Shown one piece after another: positions 15,879 to 24,624 of a stretch of 64,000 nucleotides of DNA. Position 1 is the stretch's first letter, and each line of letters begins with the position of its first letter. The stretch lies in contig JACRPQ010000004.1 of assembly GCA_016223135.1 (NCBI GenBank), positions 310,001 through 374,000 of the forward strand, given 5' to 3'. The position numbers and the translations under genes are program-made. The DNA is from Chloroflexota bacterium (GTDB taxonomy: Bacteria; Chloroflexota; Anaerolineae; Anaerolineales; Villigracilaceae). Below the pieces are notes generated by a model, which was given only the letters and a program-made list of their open reading frames with translations, was not told where the DNA came from and made no database searches.

Positions 15879-16158
15879 AGATTTTGCGCTCCTTCTTGCT
15901 CATGTCGCGGGCAGAGATTACGCGGATTTTATCTTTACGGACGGTAAATGCAATAAATAAGCGTCTGCCAGCAATGGTATGACCGAGTGCATAATATCGC
16001 GGTTCATCCTGAGAGTGGGCATCATCGGGCTGGAGCAGGAGGGGCAGGTTGAAGAATACTTCTTCGCATTCGCTTGCCAATACCTCGTGCTTTTCCCAGT
16101 TCTTGTTTCTATTGTTTTCGTCCCAATCAAAGCCAGTGAGCTGACTCAGATCAATCAT
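15859..16158 (-). CDS. brnT: BrnT-like toxin (DUF497 RNase)
   Basis: 99 residues. FDWDENNRNKNWEKH near the N-terminus and RYYALGHTIAGRRLFIAFTV followed by RISARDMSKKERKIYE-like residues match the BrnT/DUF497 RelE-fold ribonucleases. The conserved lysine, arginine and tyrosine set used by BrnT is visible. It is the first gene of a two-gene toxin-antitoxin operon beside the HerA-NurA operon; whether it is part of a defence region or just a passenger is not clear. Confidence 0.85.
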   Translation of the reverse strand: MIDLSQLTGFDWDENNRNKNWEKHEVLASECEEVFFNLPLLLQPDDAHSQDEPRYYALGHTIAGRRLFIAFTVRKDKIRVISARDMSKKERKIYEQANS

Positions 16159-16162
16159 GTGT

Positions 16163-16192
16163 GTATATTATCATAGTATACAACGGGACGTC
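16163..16192 (-). promoter_or_regulatory. Predicted brnTA promoter with operator-like palindrome
   Basis: On the minus strand TTGACG is followed after 16-18 bases by GATAAT/TAATAT just before the toxin ATG. The palindrome GTATA-CTATGATAA-TATAC covers the -10 region, a plausible site for autoregulation by BrnA. Position is by eye. Confidence 0.55.
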
Positions 16193-16196
16193 AAAC

Positions 16197-17900
16197 CTAA
16201 AACCCCAACTCCTTCAAATTTTGTTCCCTGCTCCGTTTTGCCTTCTCTCCCAACAGCTCCTTCCAAAACTTTTCGTCATACCGCCTCGACCGCACCGGCA
16301 GCGGCATGGGGACTCCCCAGCCCAGCAGCAGCACCTCCTCCTTCGGCTGGAGCCGCGCCAACATGCCGCGCAGCGCCTCCCGTCCCGCCAGACCCGAAAG
16401 CACGGCGTGGATGTCGTCCTCGTCGCCCAGCCAGCCGGAGATGCGCGTCCCCAACTGCGACATGACCTCGTCATAGATTTGCGAGGGGCGCTGGTCCACA
16501 ATCAATAGCGTGACGTAATACTTGCGCAGTTCGCGTGCGATGGTTGCAAAGGTTGTTTGCGCCGCCATCTCGCGGTTGAGCAGTTTGTGCGCCTCCTCCA
16601 CCACAATCACCAGCGGGCGCGGCTCCTCCTTGCCGTGCGTTCTAAACGCATTGGTTTTATGCTCCCATGCGTTACGAATTTTGCGCGTCAACAAATTCGA
16701 CACAAGCAAATAGTCCAAATCGGTTTCATGTTCCCCGAACGACAGAATCACATGCTGTCCGTTTTCCAGCGATTGAATAATCTCCTTCACGCTGTCCGCG
16801 GCGGGCTTCTCGACAATGTACGGCTTGTTGAATAATCGCCGCAATTTATCGTGCAGCGCTTCGGCAGCCATCACATTCACGCCGTTCGCGTTCGCCCATG
16901 CCGCCACACTCTCAGGATGCGGCACGCGCTTCACCTTGCCTCTCTCATCCTCAACTTCGATTTCCTCGCGGTTCATTGCCTTGAAACGCGCAAACCAATC
17001 CTCCCGAAACGACGTGTACAACGCGTTCAAGACGGTGGGCGCCGTCTCGCGTAAATTCAGTTCGCGCGTGAGCGTTTCGATATCGCTTGTGGAAATGTCT
17101 CCTGTGGAGATTTCCAGATTAAAGTCCGGGACCTGCCCCCGAATCGTTGACCCTGCTCCCAAGCCGACGATTCGCACCTTCGACTTGAACATGGTCTTCA
17201 ATCCCGTCACGGGCTTTTTCGTGTCTGACGCCACATCGTCAAAGCCATACTCGTTGTGCATATCCAGCACCAACACCGAGGCTTTGTTGTAATGCATCAG
17301 CCCCGCCAGCACCAGCCGCGTGAGAAACGACTTGCCCGTGCCGGTTGCCCCGAACACCCCCGCCGACCGCTGTACAAACTTTTCCAAGTCAATGCACACG
17401 GGATGATTTTGCTCGCGCGTGTACCCGATGACAAAGTTGCCCTTCTCGCCCGGGTTGCCAAAAATCTCCGCAATGTCGCCTTCATTGGCGAGAAATACCT
17501 GAGCGTGATGCGGCGGCACGTTCTTGACCGGCAAGATGCGCGGCTCATCCTTCAACCCCGCATCGATCTTACCGCGCCACTCTTTGTAGGCGGGCGTCCC
17601 CAACTCTGGTCCCACCTCCAGCATCAAATTCGGCAGCACTTCGAGGTTGGCATAGAGCGTCTGCCCCTGCAGCGCCTTGGAGATGTGTGTGGGGAAGCGG
17701 CCCTCCATCTGTTCATCTGCAAAGCGCGGGTCTGTGGCGCCGAGTTGAATATCGGTGACGATGCCATAATAATTCCACTCGCCGCTTTGAATGACCACGA
17801 ACGCCCCCTCCTGAATCTCCTGTGGGGAAACCGTGAGCCTGACGCGGAAGTTTTCCTTCAACCCGCCGCCGACTAAATATCCAATTTTTGTTCTATCCAT
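16197..17900 (-). CDS. herA: HerA-like DNA translocase/helicase ATPase
   Basis: 567 residues. An N-terminal HAS-barrel region (about 1-150) precedes Walker A GATGTGKS (184-191), the LVLDMHNEYG segment, and Walker B VIVVEEAHKL (431-440). LLIVDQRPSQI and GTRISG follow, as in HerA/FtsK-like ring ATPases. HerA hexamers pump DNA and work with the NurA nuclease in end resection; bacterial HerA-nuclease pairs can also act against phages. The start is the ATG at 17900. A NurA gene is three genes upstream on the same strand, so this is a HerA-NurA module. Confidence 0.85.
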   Translation of the reverse strand: MDRTKIGYLVGGGLKENFRVRLTVSPQEIQEGAFVVIQSGEWNYYGIVTDIQLGATDPRFADEQMEGRFPTHISKALQGQTLYANLEVLPNLMLEVGPELGTPAYKEWRGKIDAGLKDEPRILPVKNVPPHHAQVFLANEGDIAEIFGNPGEKGNFVIGYTREQNHPVCIDLEKFVQRSAGVFGATGTGKSFLTRLVLAGLMHYNKASVLVLDMHNEYGFDDVASDTKKPVTGLKTMFKSKVRIVGLGAGSTIRGQVPDFNLEISTGDISTSDIETLTRELNLRETAPTVLNALYTSFREDWFARFKAMNREEIEVEDERGKVKRVPHPESVAAWANANGVNVMAAEALHDKLRRLFNKPYIVEKPAADSVKEIIQSLENGQHVILSFGEHETDLDYLLVSNLLTRKIRNAWEHKTNAFRTHGKEEPRPLVIVVEEAHKLLNREMAAQTTFATIARELRKYYVTLLIVDQRPSQIYDEVMSQLGTRISGWLGDEDDIHAVLSGLAGREALRGMLARLQPKEEVLLLGWGVPMPLPVRSRRYDEKFWKELLGEKAKRSREQNLKELGF

Positions 17901-17916
17901 GATTACCTCTTTTCGA

Positions 17917-17982
17917 CCACAAAGGGTCACTAAGGTTTTAAATCCTTGTTTTTCCTTCGTGCCCCTTTGTGACCCTTAGTGG
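17917..17982. repeat. CCACAAAGGGTCACTAAGG-type palindromic repeat
   Basis: Left arm CCACAAAGGGTCACTAAGG; right arm CCTTCGTGCCCCTTTGTGAC plus CCTTAGTGG. It separates the HAS-barrel gene from herA inside the operon and is related to the element at 8781-8852. Confidence 0.8.
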
Positions 17983-17991
17983 TAGAAAACT

Positions 17992-18588
17992 TTACACACT
18001 CACATCGCTCAACGCGCCCAGCACGGACATTAGAGTCGGATAATCGTCACGCAGCAGCATAATCACTTCATGCGTCGCTGCCTCTTTCCACTTGTTGCTT
18101 TCCGCTCCCCTCGCGCTGCTTGCCTGCAGCAAATGCGCTGCAATGACTTCGCCAATCGGCACATCCTTTGAATTCACGATATGCCTCAAATAGCCCAAGC
18201 GTTCGGTAAAACGCGCCGTGTCTTTCTCGTCGCACAGATAGATCACATCCAAACTCAACGGCGGACGCGGCGGCAGCAAATGGAAAATCCTGCCGTTCTG
18301 CTCATACCCCACCGCCAGCACCGACATTTCCACCGGCACGATGCGGTTGACGCGGTTGTCGTTCATCACCGCCTGGCTGACGTTCTCCGCCGTGACGAGC
18401 TGCCGCACCAGCCCGTCGTCGTCAATGTGGATGTCGTGGATGATGCCGAAGATTTGGTAGCCGCCCCCCAGCGGCGCGCGCACCAGCGCCCCGAAAGAGG
18501 GGGCGTCCAACTGGTTTACGCGGCAGCCGGCGACAAAACCTGTCGTCGCTGCGCGCAGGAGTCGTCCGATTTCGATTTGGTTAGTCAT
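17992..18588 (-). CDS. HAS-barrel-like protein of the HerA-NurA operon
   Basis: 198 residues. The first 90 residues (IGRLLRAATTGFVAGCRVNQ and FGALVRAPLGGGYQIFGIIH) resemble the HAS barrel found at the N-terminus of HerA and F1 ATPases; the rest is helical (EVIAAHLLQAS). It has no P-loop. Its ATG overlaps the stop of the upstream membrane-protein gene as ATGA, with GGAG upstream, which settles the start at 18588. A stand-alone HAS barrel next to HerA suggests an adaptor or assembly factor for the translocase. That role is inferred. Confidence 0.6.
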   Translation of the reverse strand: MTNQIEIGRLLRAATTGFVAGCRVNQLDAPSFGALVRAPLGGGYQIFGIIHDIHIDDDGLVRQLVTAENVSQAVMNDNRVNRIVPVEMSVLAVGYEQNGRIFHLLPPRPPLSLDVIYLCDEKDTARFTERLGYLRHIVNSKDVPIGEVIAAHLLQASSARGAESNKWKEAATHEVIMLLRDDYPTLMSVLGALSDVSV

Positions 18589-19310
18589 TGTTTTCTCCAT
18601 CGTGTGATAAGCCAGTCAATTCCATAAATGATACCCACAAGAGGTATGGAGAAGATAGTAGATGAGAGGATCATGAATAATATTCCACCTGTCCAGCCAA
18701 TAAAATTGTTTCTGGCAAATTCGGCAAGTATGACAGGATGATTCTCTGTTGGCAATGCCGAGTCAATAATCAATGATTTTGAAGGAACGATTAAAGTTGC
18801 TTGGGTTGCTTGACCCTCATTTGATTGTGTATCGGTATTTGCATTTGAGGTGATCAAGATAAAAGTTGTTTTGCCGCGCCACGTCTCTACGTAGACATCC
18901 TTCTCTTTAAACAAATTGCCATTCAGAATATTAACATCTGACTTTGAAGGAATATAAATGTTTTCGATGTCAAAACTGACAAGGTCAGAAGGCACGTTGG
19001 GCAAGACAACAATGATTTCTTCATCCGAATTCTCAATCAACATTTTGAATACATACTTTTCAAAAGAGCCGCTTTCTAATGGAACTCCTTTTGGTCCATA
19101 ATTTGTAAACGACACTTTGCTCGATCCGTAATCTATTATTTCAGCTTCAACAATGTTGCGACAATCAAAGGAAGACGGACATAATCGCTTGTTGTAATCT
19201 GCAAGTGCACTCTCTGCATTTTTCATTCGGAGATAAAGAAATAAAATAAATACAGCATAAACCAATATCCCAAGAAGCAGACCTTCGCCTACTATTTTCT
19301 TCTTAGACAT
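18585..19310 (-). CDS. Two-helix membrane protein of unknown function in the HerA-NurA operon
   Basis: 241 residues. A transmembrane helix near residues 9-27 (LLLGILVYAVFILFLYL), a predicted extracytoplasmic beta-rich domain (about 28-200) and a second helix near 206-232 (GILFMILSSTIFSIPLVGII). No family recognised. The gene is visibly AT-rich compared with its neighbours. It overlaps nurA by 8 bases and the HAS-barrel gene by 4, so it is translated as part of the operon. A membrane component in a NurA-HerA operon is unexpected. Confidence 0.6.
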   Translation of the reverse strand: MSKKKIVGEGLLLGILVYAVFILFLYLRMKNAESALADYNKRLCPSSFDCRNIVEAEIIDYGSSKVSFTNYGPKGVPLESGSFEKYVFKMLIENSDEEIIVVLPNVPSDLVSFDIENIYIPSKSDVNILNGNLFKEKDVYVETWRGKTTFILITSNANTDTQSNEGQATQATLIVPSKSLIIDSALPTENHPVILAEFARNNFIGWTGGILFMILSSTIFSIPLVGIIYGIDWLITRWRKQ

Positions 19311-20490
19311 ACTTATTTCTCCCGCCTAAATCCTTTGCGGACTGTTTGTACGAACCGTCATCCACATCTTCCTTGTGTTTGCGGAGTTCCATCGTCAGCA
19401 ACTGTTCAATCTGCTGTTTCTCTTCGTTCTTGACCACTGCCGTCTCATGCGCGCGATGGAGCAAATACGGATACGGTCGGCTCCCCATCATCCTGCATTG
19501 CTCGACCAGAACCGCGTGGAGCAAATCCAGTTTCTCTTTGTCGTCTGCCACCCACTTGGGGACCTCAACGCGCACGGGCCACGGATGCCCCGGCGTGCCG
19601 ACGTTCAGGTAGAAGAAGTGCAGAGATAAAACCCCCGTGTAGCGCTTTTCTGAACTGGATTGTATTCTGAACACTGCCGAACGATGACCGGGCGGCAGCA
19701 GCGGTTTTTCTCGCGCGCCATACAGCCAGCGGTCGCTCACCCCGCGCAGGGGATGGAACTCGCGCAGATGTTGTATTTGTTCGCTGTCTGCCATGGCGAT
19801 TTCGAGCAGGCGCACCACCAGGTCGGCGGAGGGCTTGTCCACGTAGCCGGCGGTGACAACGCCGCGCGATTGCAGGCGGGAGAGCACGCCTTTGTATTTT
19901 TCAATGAAGTCTTCATAGGCGCTGGCGTCTTCGCCTTTGGCGCTCCATAACTCGATGGGACCATCGGTGAAGGTGACCACCGCCCCTTCTATACCTTTTG
20001 ATAATTCGTCCAGTTTTTGGCGCTCGGCGAGGTCGCGCCGCAGGGCAACCATGCCTTCAGACATGGGGATGCCGTTGGGGAGCAGGTCATCGCCGTAGAG
20101 CAGGACGCTTTCGGTCTCGGTCAGCGGCGCTGCGCTGGAATTTGCCTGCATGACGATTGCGCCAACGTTGACCAGCCCGAACTGCACCGCGGCGTGACGG
20201 TCTGGGTTGATTTGGGAACCGTCGGCGGCGATGAGGGTTGGGGAAACAGAAACAGGCTGAACGTCGAAGGAAGAGGCGAGCGCTTCCTCGAGGGGATAGG
20301 CGCAGCGCAGGTTGGGATCCGCCTCTTTGGCTGAATCCACTTTGGAGCGCAGGTAGTCCAGTTGGGTGTTGAAGGAGGCGAGCGCTTCCCGCGCTTGCGC
20401 CTGCGCTTCTTCCTTTCTCTTTCGCCTTTCCTGTGCGCCTGCGCCAATGGCGCGAATTTGGGAGTGGATTTCCTGATAGTTGATGGGCAT
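19303..20490 (-). CDS. nurA: NurA domain nuclease
   Basis: 395 residues. NurA landmarks: IAADGSQI (Asp90), TFTDGPIELW (Asp176, Glu180), and a C-terminal RPYPYLLHRAHETAVV containing the conserved His. A helical N-terminus (about 1-60) precedes the RNase H-like core. In archaea NurA forms a dimer docked on the HerA hexamer and degrades DNA 5'-3'. Here it is the first gene of the operon leading to HerA. Whether it serves repair or phage defence is not visible from sequence. Confidence 0.8.
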   Translation of the reverse strand: MPINYQEIHSQIRAIGAGAQERRKRKEEAQAQAREALASFNTQLDYLRSKVDSAKEADPNLRCAYPLEEALASSFDVQPVSVSPTLIAADGSQINPDRHAAVQFGLVNVGAIVMQANSSAAPLTETESVLLYGDDLLPNGIPMSEGMVALRRDLAERQKLDELSKGIEGAVVTFTDGPIELWSAKGEDASAYEDFIEKYKGVLSRLQSRGVVTAGYVDKPSADLVVRLLEIAMADSEQIQHLREFHPLRGVSDRWLYGAREKPLLPPGHRSAVFRIQSSSEKRYTGVLSLHFFYLNVGTPGHPWPVRVEVPKWVADDKEKLDLLHAVLVEQCRMMGSRPYPYLLHRAHETAVVKNEEKQQIEQLLTMELRKHKEDVDDGSYKQSAKDLGGRNKYV

Positions 20491-20611
20491 GGCATCCCCT
20501 TTGGGGATAGAACAAATGTGTCAGGATTGTACCAAAAATTGGGGAAAATGCAGGAACTTTCCATGCCTGCCATCGTCTTACCTGCGTAAAATCATCAACA
20601 AGGAGTTGACC

Positions 20612-21340
20612 ATGAAAACCAAGTTTTATCTCGTTGCTGTTGTTGCCCTGCTTGCGCTGGTCGTCAGCGCTTGTGGGACGACTGCTGTCAGCCAGGCGTC
20701 ACAGCCGCCGCTGCGCACCATCAGCGTTTCGGGCGCAGGGACCGCCTATCTTGTGCCGGATATTGCCTACATTTACGTGGGCGTGCACACGGAGAACCCT
20801 TCCGCTTCGGAGGCGGTGAATCAGAACAATGCCCAAACCCAGAAGATGATCGAGGCGCTGCGCAATTTTGGGATTGATGCCAAGGATATTCGCACGACGA
20901 ATTTCAGCATCTATCCCTTCGACAAGTATGACCCGGCTACGGGCGCCTCGACCGGCGAAAAGTATTACGCGGTGGATAACACCGTCTATGTGACGGTGCG
21001 CGAGCTGGATAAACTCGGCGAATTGCTCGATACCGTCATTGCGGCGGGCGCCAACACCGTCAACAGCGTGCAGTTCGATGTGGCGAACAAGGACGAGGCG
21101 CTCAAGCAAGCCCGCGCCGATGCCGTGAAGGACGCTGAAGTTAAAGCGCGCGAACTGGCGGACGCTGCAGGCGTTGCCATTGGCGAAGTTCAAAACATCA
21201 GTTTCCAGGACAGCGTGTATTACCCCATGATGGACGGCAGGGGCGGTGGTGGGGCGGCTTCGGAAGCGGCGGCTGTGCCGATCCAGCCTGGGCAGTTGAC
21301 CTTTACCGTGACCGTCAATGTGACCTACGAAATCAAGTAA
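20612..21340 (+). CDS. SIMPL (DUF541) domain lipoprotein
   Basis: 242 residues. A lipoprotein signal ends at lipobox VVSAC (Cys21). The SIMPL domain follows: ISVSGAGTAYLVPDIAYIYV, a central TQKMIEALRNFGIDAKDIRT region, and RADAVKDAEVKARELADAAG. The family (YggE/BP26) forms oligomeric rings in the envelope, with proposed stress or channel-like roles. GGAG 6 bases upstream fixes the start at 20612. It is divergent from nurA, with about 120 bases between them as a shared promoter region. A terminator follows. Confidence 0.85.
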   Translation: MKTKFYLVAVVALLALVVSACGTTAVSQASQPPLRTISVSGAGTAYLVPDIAYIYVGVHTENPSASEAVNQNNAQTQKMIEALRNFGIDAKDIRTTNFSIYPFDKYDPATGASTGEKYYAVDNTVYVTVRELDKLGELLDTVIAAGANTVNSVQFDVANKDEALKQARADAVKDAEVKARELADAAGVAIGEVQNISFQDSVYYPMMDGRGGGGAASEAAAVPIQPGQLTFTVTVNVTYEIK

Positions 21341-21367
21341 CCCGCCGCCCGCATCGTTCTTGACCTC

Positions 21368-21400
21368 GAGCCTGTCTCTGCAAAAGAGGCAGGCTCTTTG
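21368..21400 (+). terminator. Rho-independent terminator after the SIMPL gene
   Basis: GAGCCTG...CAGGCTC stem with an internal TCTCT...AGAGG extension, then TTTGCTTTG. It lies 27 bases after the stop. Confidence 0.75.
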
Positions 21401-21410
21401 CTTTGGGCAC

Positions 21411-21481
21411 CCCCTCCCCATCCCTCCCCAAATTCTTTGGCATTTGGGGAGGGTGTCACGGAGTGACGGGTGGGGCGGGGG
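21411..21481. repeat. CTCCCCAAAT palindromic repeat
   Basis: CCCCTCCCCATCCCTCCCCA then AATTCTTTGGCATTTGGGGA and GGG...GGGTGGGGCGGGGGT. Related to the element at 35999-36070 and to the CCCTCTCCC family. Confidence 0.75.
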
Positions 21482-21537
21482 TACGGTTATAATCCCACAA
21501 AAATTCTCAGTGCTCTGTGGCTAAAAAGGAGTCGTTC

Positions 21538-22422
21538 ATGCTCAAAGTCGGATACATCGGTCTTGGGTTGATGGGCAAATCCATCGCCCGCAACATCCTC
21601 AAAGCGGGATTCCCCCTCGTCGTTCACAACCGTTCGCGCGCCGCCGTGGACGAACTCGTGGCGGAAGGCGTATCCGCCGCATTTTCTCCTCGTGAAGTTG
21701 CCGCACAAGTGGACGTGGTCTTCACCAATCTGCCCGATTCCCCCGATGTGGAGCAGGTGGTTTTGGGTGAGAACGGGATTATCGAAGGCGCGCACGAGGG
21801 ATTGATTTACGTGGACAATTCCACCATCAAGCCTGCCGTTGCCCGCCGCATTGCGGAAAAACTTGCGGCAAAAGGCGTGCTTGCCCTCGATGCGCCGGTC
21901 TCCGGCGGAGACATTGGCGCGAGGGACGGCACGCTCACCATCATGGTCGGCGGCGAGGCGTCTGCGCTGGAGAAGGTCATGCCGGTCTTCAAAGCGATGG
22001 GGAAGACGGTGACGCATGTCGGCGGGGCGGGCGCCGGTCAGGTGGCGAAAGCCGCCAACCAAATCATGGTCGCGGCGCAGATGGTGGCGATGGGCGAACT
22101 GCTGGTCTTTGCGAAGAAAGCCGGCGTGGACCCGCGCAAGGTGGTGGACGCCATCAAAGGCGGCGCGGCGCAATGCTGGACGCTGGATGTCAAGCCGCCG
22201 CGTCTGTTTGCCGGCAACCGCCAGCCCGGCTTCAAGGCGCACATGCAGCTCAAGGACTTGAAAATCATCCTTGAAACCGCAAAGGAATACGACATTCCCG
22301 TTTCCGGCACGGAGGCAAACGCCAGCCTCTTCCAGCAAATGATTGACCTCGGCATGGGCGAATTGGATAACTCTGCCGTCGTGGGAGTAATCGAAAAACT
22401 GGCGGGCGTCGAAATCGTTTGA
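21538..22422 (+). CDS. NAD(P)-dependent 3-hydroxyisobutyrate / tartronate-semialdehyde reductase-family dehydrogenase
   Basis: 294 residues. The dinucleotide motif GYIGLGLMG opens the protein; FTNLPDSPDV, DAPVSGGDIGARDGTLTIMV and the catalytic Lys in GQVAKAANQI follow, all diagnostic of the beta-hydroxyacid dehydrogenase family (MmsB/GarR/GlxR). SD GGAG sits 7 bases before ATG 21538, preferred over GTG 21517. The true substrate cannot be read from the motifs. It stands alone between a repeat and the YitT gene. Confidence 0.85.
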   Translation: MLKVGYIGLGLMGKSIARNILKAGFPLVVHNRSRAAVDELVAEGVSAAFSPREVAAQVDVVFTNLPDSPDVEQVVLGENGIIEGAHEGLIYVDNSTIKPAVARRIAEKLAAKGVLALDAPVSGGDIGARDGTLTIMVGGEASALEKVMPVFKAMGKTVTHVGGAGAGQVAKAANQIMVAAQMVAMGELLVFAKKAGVDPRKVVDAIKGGAAQCWTLDVKPPRLFAGNRQPGFKAHMQLKDLKIILETAKEYDIPVSGTEANASLFQQMIDLGMGELDNSAVVGVIEKLAGVEIV

Positions 22423-22471
22423 ACCTTCCCGCTCTCCAATTTCCAACCGTCAACCTGCCGACTCAAAAAAC

Positions 22472-23368
22472 ATGAACGCTCTCAAATCTTCCCTGCCCAC
22501 CGTCCGCGATTATGTCCTCATCGTGGCTGCCGCCATTCTGCAAGCGCTCTCCCTGCGCTTGTTTTTCGTCCCGGCGAATCTGGCTTCGGGCGGGGTGAGC
22601 GGCATCGCACAATTGATCAATCACTTCACCGGCTGGCCCATCGGCGTGATGATCTTGATTGGCAACATTCCGCTGTTCCTGCTCGGCTGGCGCTTCCTCG
22701 GGGGAAGCCGCTTTGCGATGCGCACCGCAGCCGCCATCGTTGCCTACTCCCTCGCCACCGACCTGCTCCTCAAAACCCCGCTCTTTGCGCCGGGCGGCGC
22801 AGGCTCTGCACTCATCCACGACCTGCAGGGCGATATTTTCCTCAACTCCCTTTATGGCGCCATCCTCAGCGGGGTGGGATATGGGCTGGTCTATCGGGCG
22901 CGCGGCTCCAGCGGCGGCTCCGACATCCTTGCCCGCATCCTCAATCATTGGCGCGGCATTCCTATGACGCAGAGTTATCTGATGGTAGATACGGCGGTCA
23001 TCCTCAGCGCGGGGTTTGTCTTTGGCTGGAAGGAGGCGCTCTACGCCATGATTGCCCTCTACGTGAGCGGCTTGGTCGCCGAGACCACCCTCGAGGGCGG
23101 CGGCACCGTCCGCACGGCGATGATTGTCACGAACAAGCCCAAGGAAGTGGCGCAGCGCATTTTGGATGACCTCCTGCGTGGGGTGACTGTTCTCGAAGGC
23201 ACGGGCGCGTATACCGGCATTGAACGTCCCGTCCTGTATGTGGTCATTACGCGTTCCGAAGTGGTCACGTTGAAAGCCATCGTCCACGAGGTGGACCCGC
23301 GCGCCTTTATGGTCATCGGCTACGCTCACGAAGCGCTGGGCGAGGGGTTTCGCCCCCTCAAAACCTAA
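22472..23368 (+). CDS. YitT family membrane protein (DUF161/DUF2179)
   Basis: 298 residues. Five to six hydrophobic helices in the first 210 residues (YVLIVAAAILQALSLRLFF, LASGGVSGIAQLINH, MILIGNIPLFLLGWRF) carry the YitT signature; the C-terminal cytoplasmic DUF2179 domain (AMIVTNKPKEVAQRILDDLL and GYAHEALGEGF) follows. Function of the family is unknown; transport is assumed. Its stop overlaps the stop region of the convergent histidine kinase gene by 4 bases. Confidence 0.85.
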   Translation: MNALKSSLPTVRDYVLIVAAAILQALSLRLFFVPANLASGGVSGIAQLINHFTGWPIGVMILIGNIPLFLLGWRFLGGSRFAMRTAAAIVAYSLATDLLLKTPLFAPGGAGSALIHDLQGDIFLNSLYGAILSGVGYGLVYRARGSSGGSDILARILNHWRGIPMTQSYLMVDTAVILSAGFVFGWKEALYAMIALYVSGLVAETTLEGGGTVRTAMIVTNKPKEVAQRILDDLLRGVTVLEGTGAYTGIERPVLYVVITRSEVVTLKAIVHEVDPRAFMVIGYAHEALGEGFRPLKT

Positions 23369-24579
23369 ATGGTTGGAAGTGTAAAGTAAAACGTGCTCCC
23401 CTGTCCTTCCACGCTTTCCGCCCAAATTTTCCCCTTGTGCGCCTCGACAATATGTTTGGCAATGGATAACCCCAGCCCCGTGCCGCTGCCGCTTCTGGAT
23501 TTTTCGACTCGATAGAAGCGTTCAAAGATGCGCGGAACGTCGTCCGCGGGGATGCCGATGCCGGTGTCCCGCACTGCGCATCGGACCTCGCCCGGACCTG
23601 CTTCAGCGCCCAAAACCACCTCTCCCCCCGGCTTGGTGTACTTGACCGCATTATGGATGAGATTGACCAGCACCTGTTCCAATCGTTGTGCATCCACCAT
23701 CACGCGGGGAAGGTCTTTCGCGCATTCCACGCGCAAGGTCAGACCGGCGCGCTCGGCTTGGAGTTTCATCCGCTTGCAGGCGGAGGTTAACAGGTCGAAG
23801 GGGGAAACAGGCTGAAGGTCCAGCGAGAGGCGCCCGGATTCGATGCGCGAAAGTTCGAGCAGTTCGGACACCATCTGCGAGAGGGCATCCACCTCGATTT
23901 GGATCTGGTCAATGAAGCGGCGCGCGGCGGGCGGGTCGTCCAGTGCGCCGTCTTGCAGGGTTTCGGTCAGGGCTTTGAGGGAGGCGAGCGGCGTGCGGAG
24001 TTCGTGAGAGAGGTTGCTGATGAAGTCGCGGCGCACGGTCTCGAGGCGGCGGATGCGGGTGAGGTCCTGGGCGAGGAGCAAACTGCCGCTGGAATGCTGG
24101 TCAGGCACGACGACGAGCTGCAGGTATTGATGGCGGGTTGGCACTTCGACGGTCTCGCTCTGCATCTGGCGGGTGTGCTGACAGCGCCGCCAAGCCTCGA
24201 CAAGTTGATGATGACGGATGACTTCGGTGACGCTTCGATTGACGAGCTGGGACGTTTGAAAGAGGCGGCCCGCGGCGGGGTTGGCAAATTGGATGATGCC
24301 CTGCGCGTCGGCGATGAGCACGCCGTCGGTCATTTGTTCGAGGACGGCAGCGAGACGGGCGCGCTCGGAGTCTAATGTCGAAAGTCTAAAGTCATAGGTC
24401 GCCATAAGAGAGGCGATGACGCTGGCGAGGGTTTCGAGTTCCTGGGTGTCGGTATCGAAGCGCTGCTGACGAAGCCTTGCGGCGAGATCATTCACTTCGC
24501 GACGCAGTTTGTAATAGCGCCAGGCGAACCACGCGGCGATGGCTAGAAAAATGACTGCAAGAATAAAGGTGGAATCCAT
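23365..24579 (-). CDS. PhoR-like sensor histidine kinase
   Basis: 404 residues. One N-terminal membrane helix ([18 protein letters not shown]), a PAS domain (about 75-170: [20 protein letters not shown]), the H-box [16 protein letters not shown] with the phosphorylated His, and a HATPase with [36 protein letters not shown] and [16 protein letters not shown]. The adjacent upstream gene is its PhoB-like regulator. Residues about 62-70 (YDFRLST) between the helix and PAS look like translation of an inserted AGTCTAA repeat. No phosphate genes are nearby to support a PhoR role. Confidence 0.9.
   Translation of the reverse strand: MDSTFILAVIFLAIAAWFAWRYYKLRREVNDLAARLRQQRFDTDTQELETLASVIASLMATYDFRLSTLDSERARLAAVLEQMTDGVLIADAQGIIQFANPAAGRLFQTSQLVNRSVTEVIRHHQLVEAWRRCQHTRQMQSETVEVPTRHQYLQLVVVPDQHSSGSLLLAQDLTRIRRLETVRRDFISNLSHELRTPLASLKALTETLQDGALDDPPAARRFIDQIQIEVDALSQMVSELLELSRIESGRLSLDLQPVSPFDLLTSACKRMKLQAERAGLTLRVECAKDLPRVMVDAQRLEQVLVNLIHNAVKYTKPGGEVVLGAEAGPGEVRCAVRDTGIGIPADDVPRIFERFYRVEKSRSGSGTGLGLSIAKHIVEAHKGKIWAESVEGQGSTFYFTLPTI
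24370..24396. repeat. AGTCTAA-type repeat fragment inside the histidine kinase gene
   Basis: AGTCTAATGTCGAAAGTCTA plus AAGTCATAGG-like bases lie in frame between the kinase membrane helix and PAS domain. They resemble the AGTCTAATAGTCT array at 48260-48370. Confidence 0.45.
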
Positions 24580-24582
24580 TCC

Positions 24583-24622
24583 TGGTAATTCGTAATTGGT
24601 AATTACCAGTTACCAATTACCC
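24583..24622. repeat. GGTAATTACC palindrome
   Basis: TGGTAATTCGTAATTGGTAA followed by TTACCAGTTACCAATTACC, a near-perfect inverted repeat filling the 45-base gap between the response regulator and kinase genes. It could form a hairpin that lowers kinase expression relative to the regulator. Confidence 0.85.
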
Positions 24623-24624
24623 TT

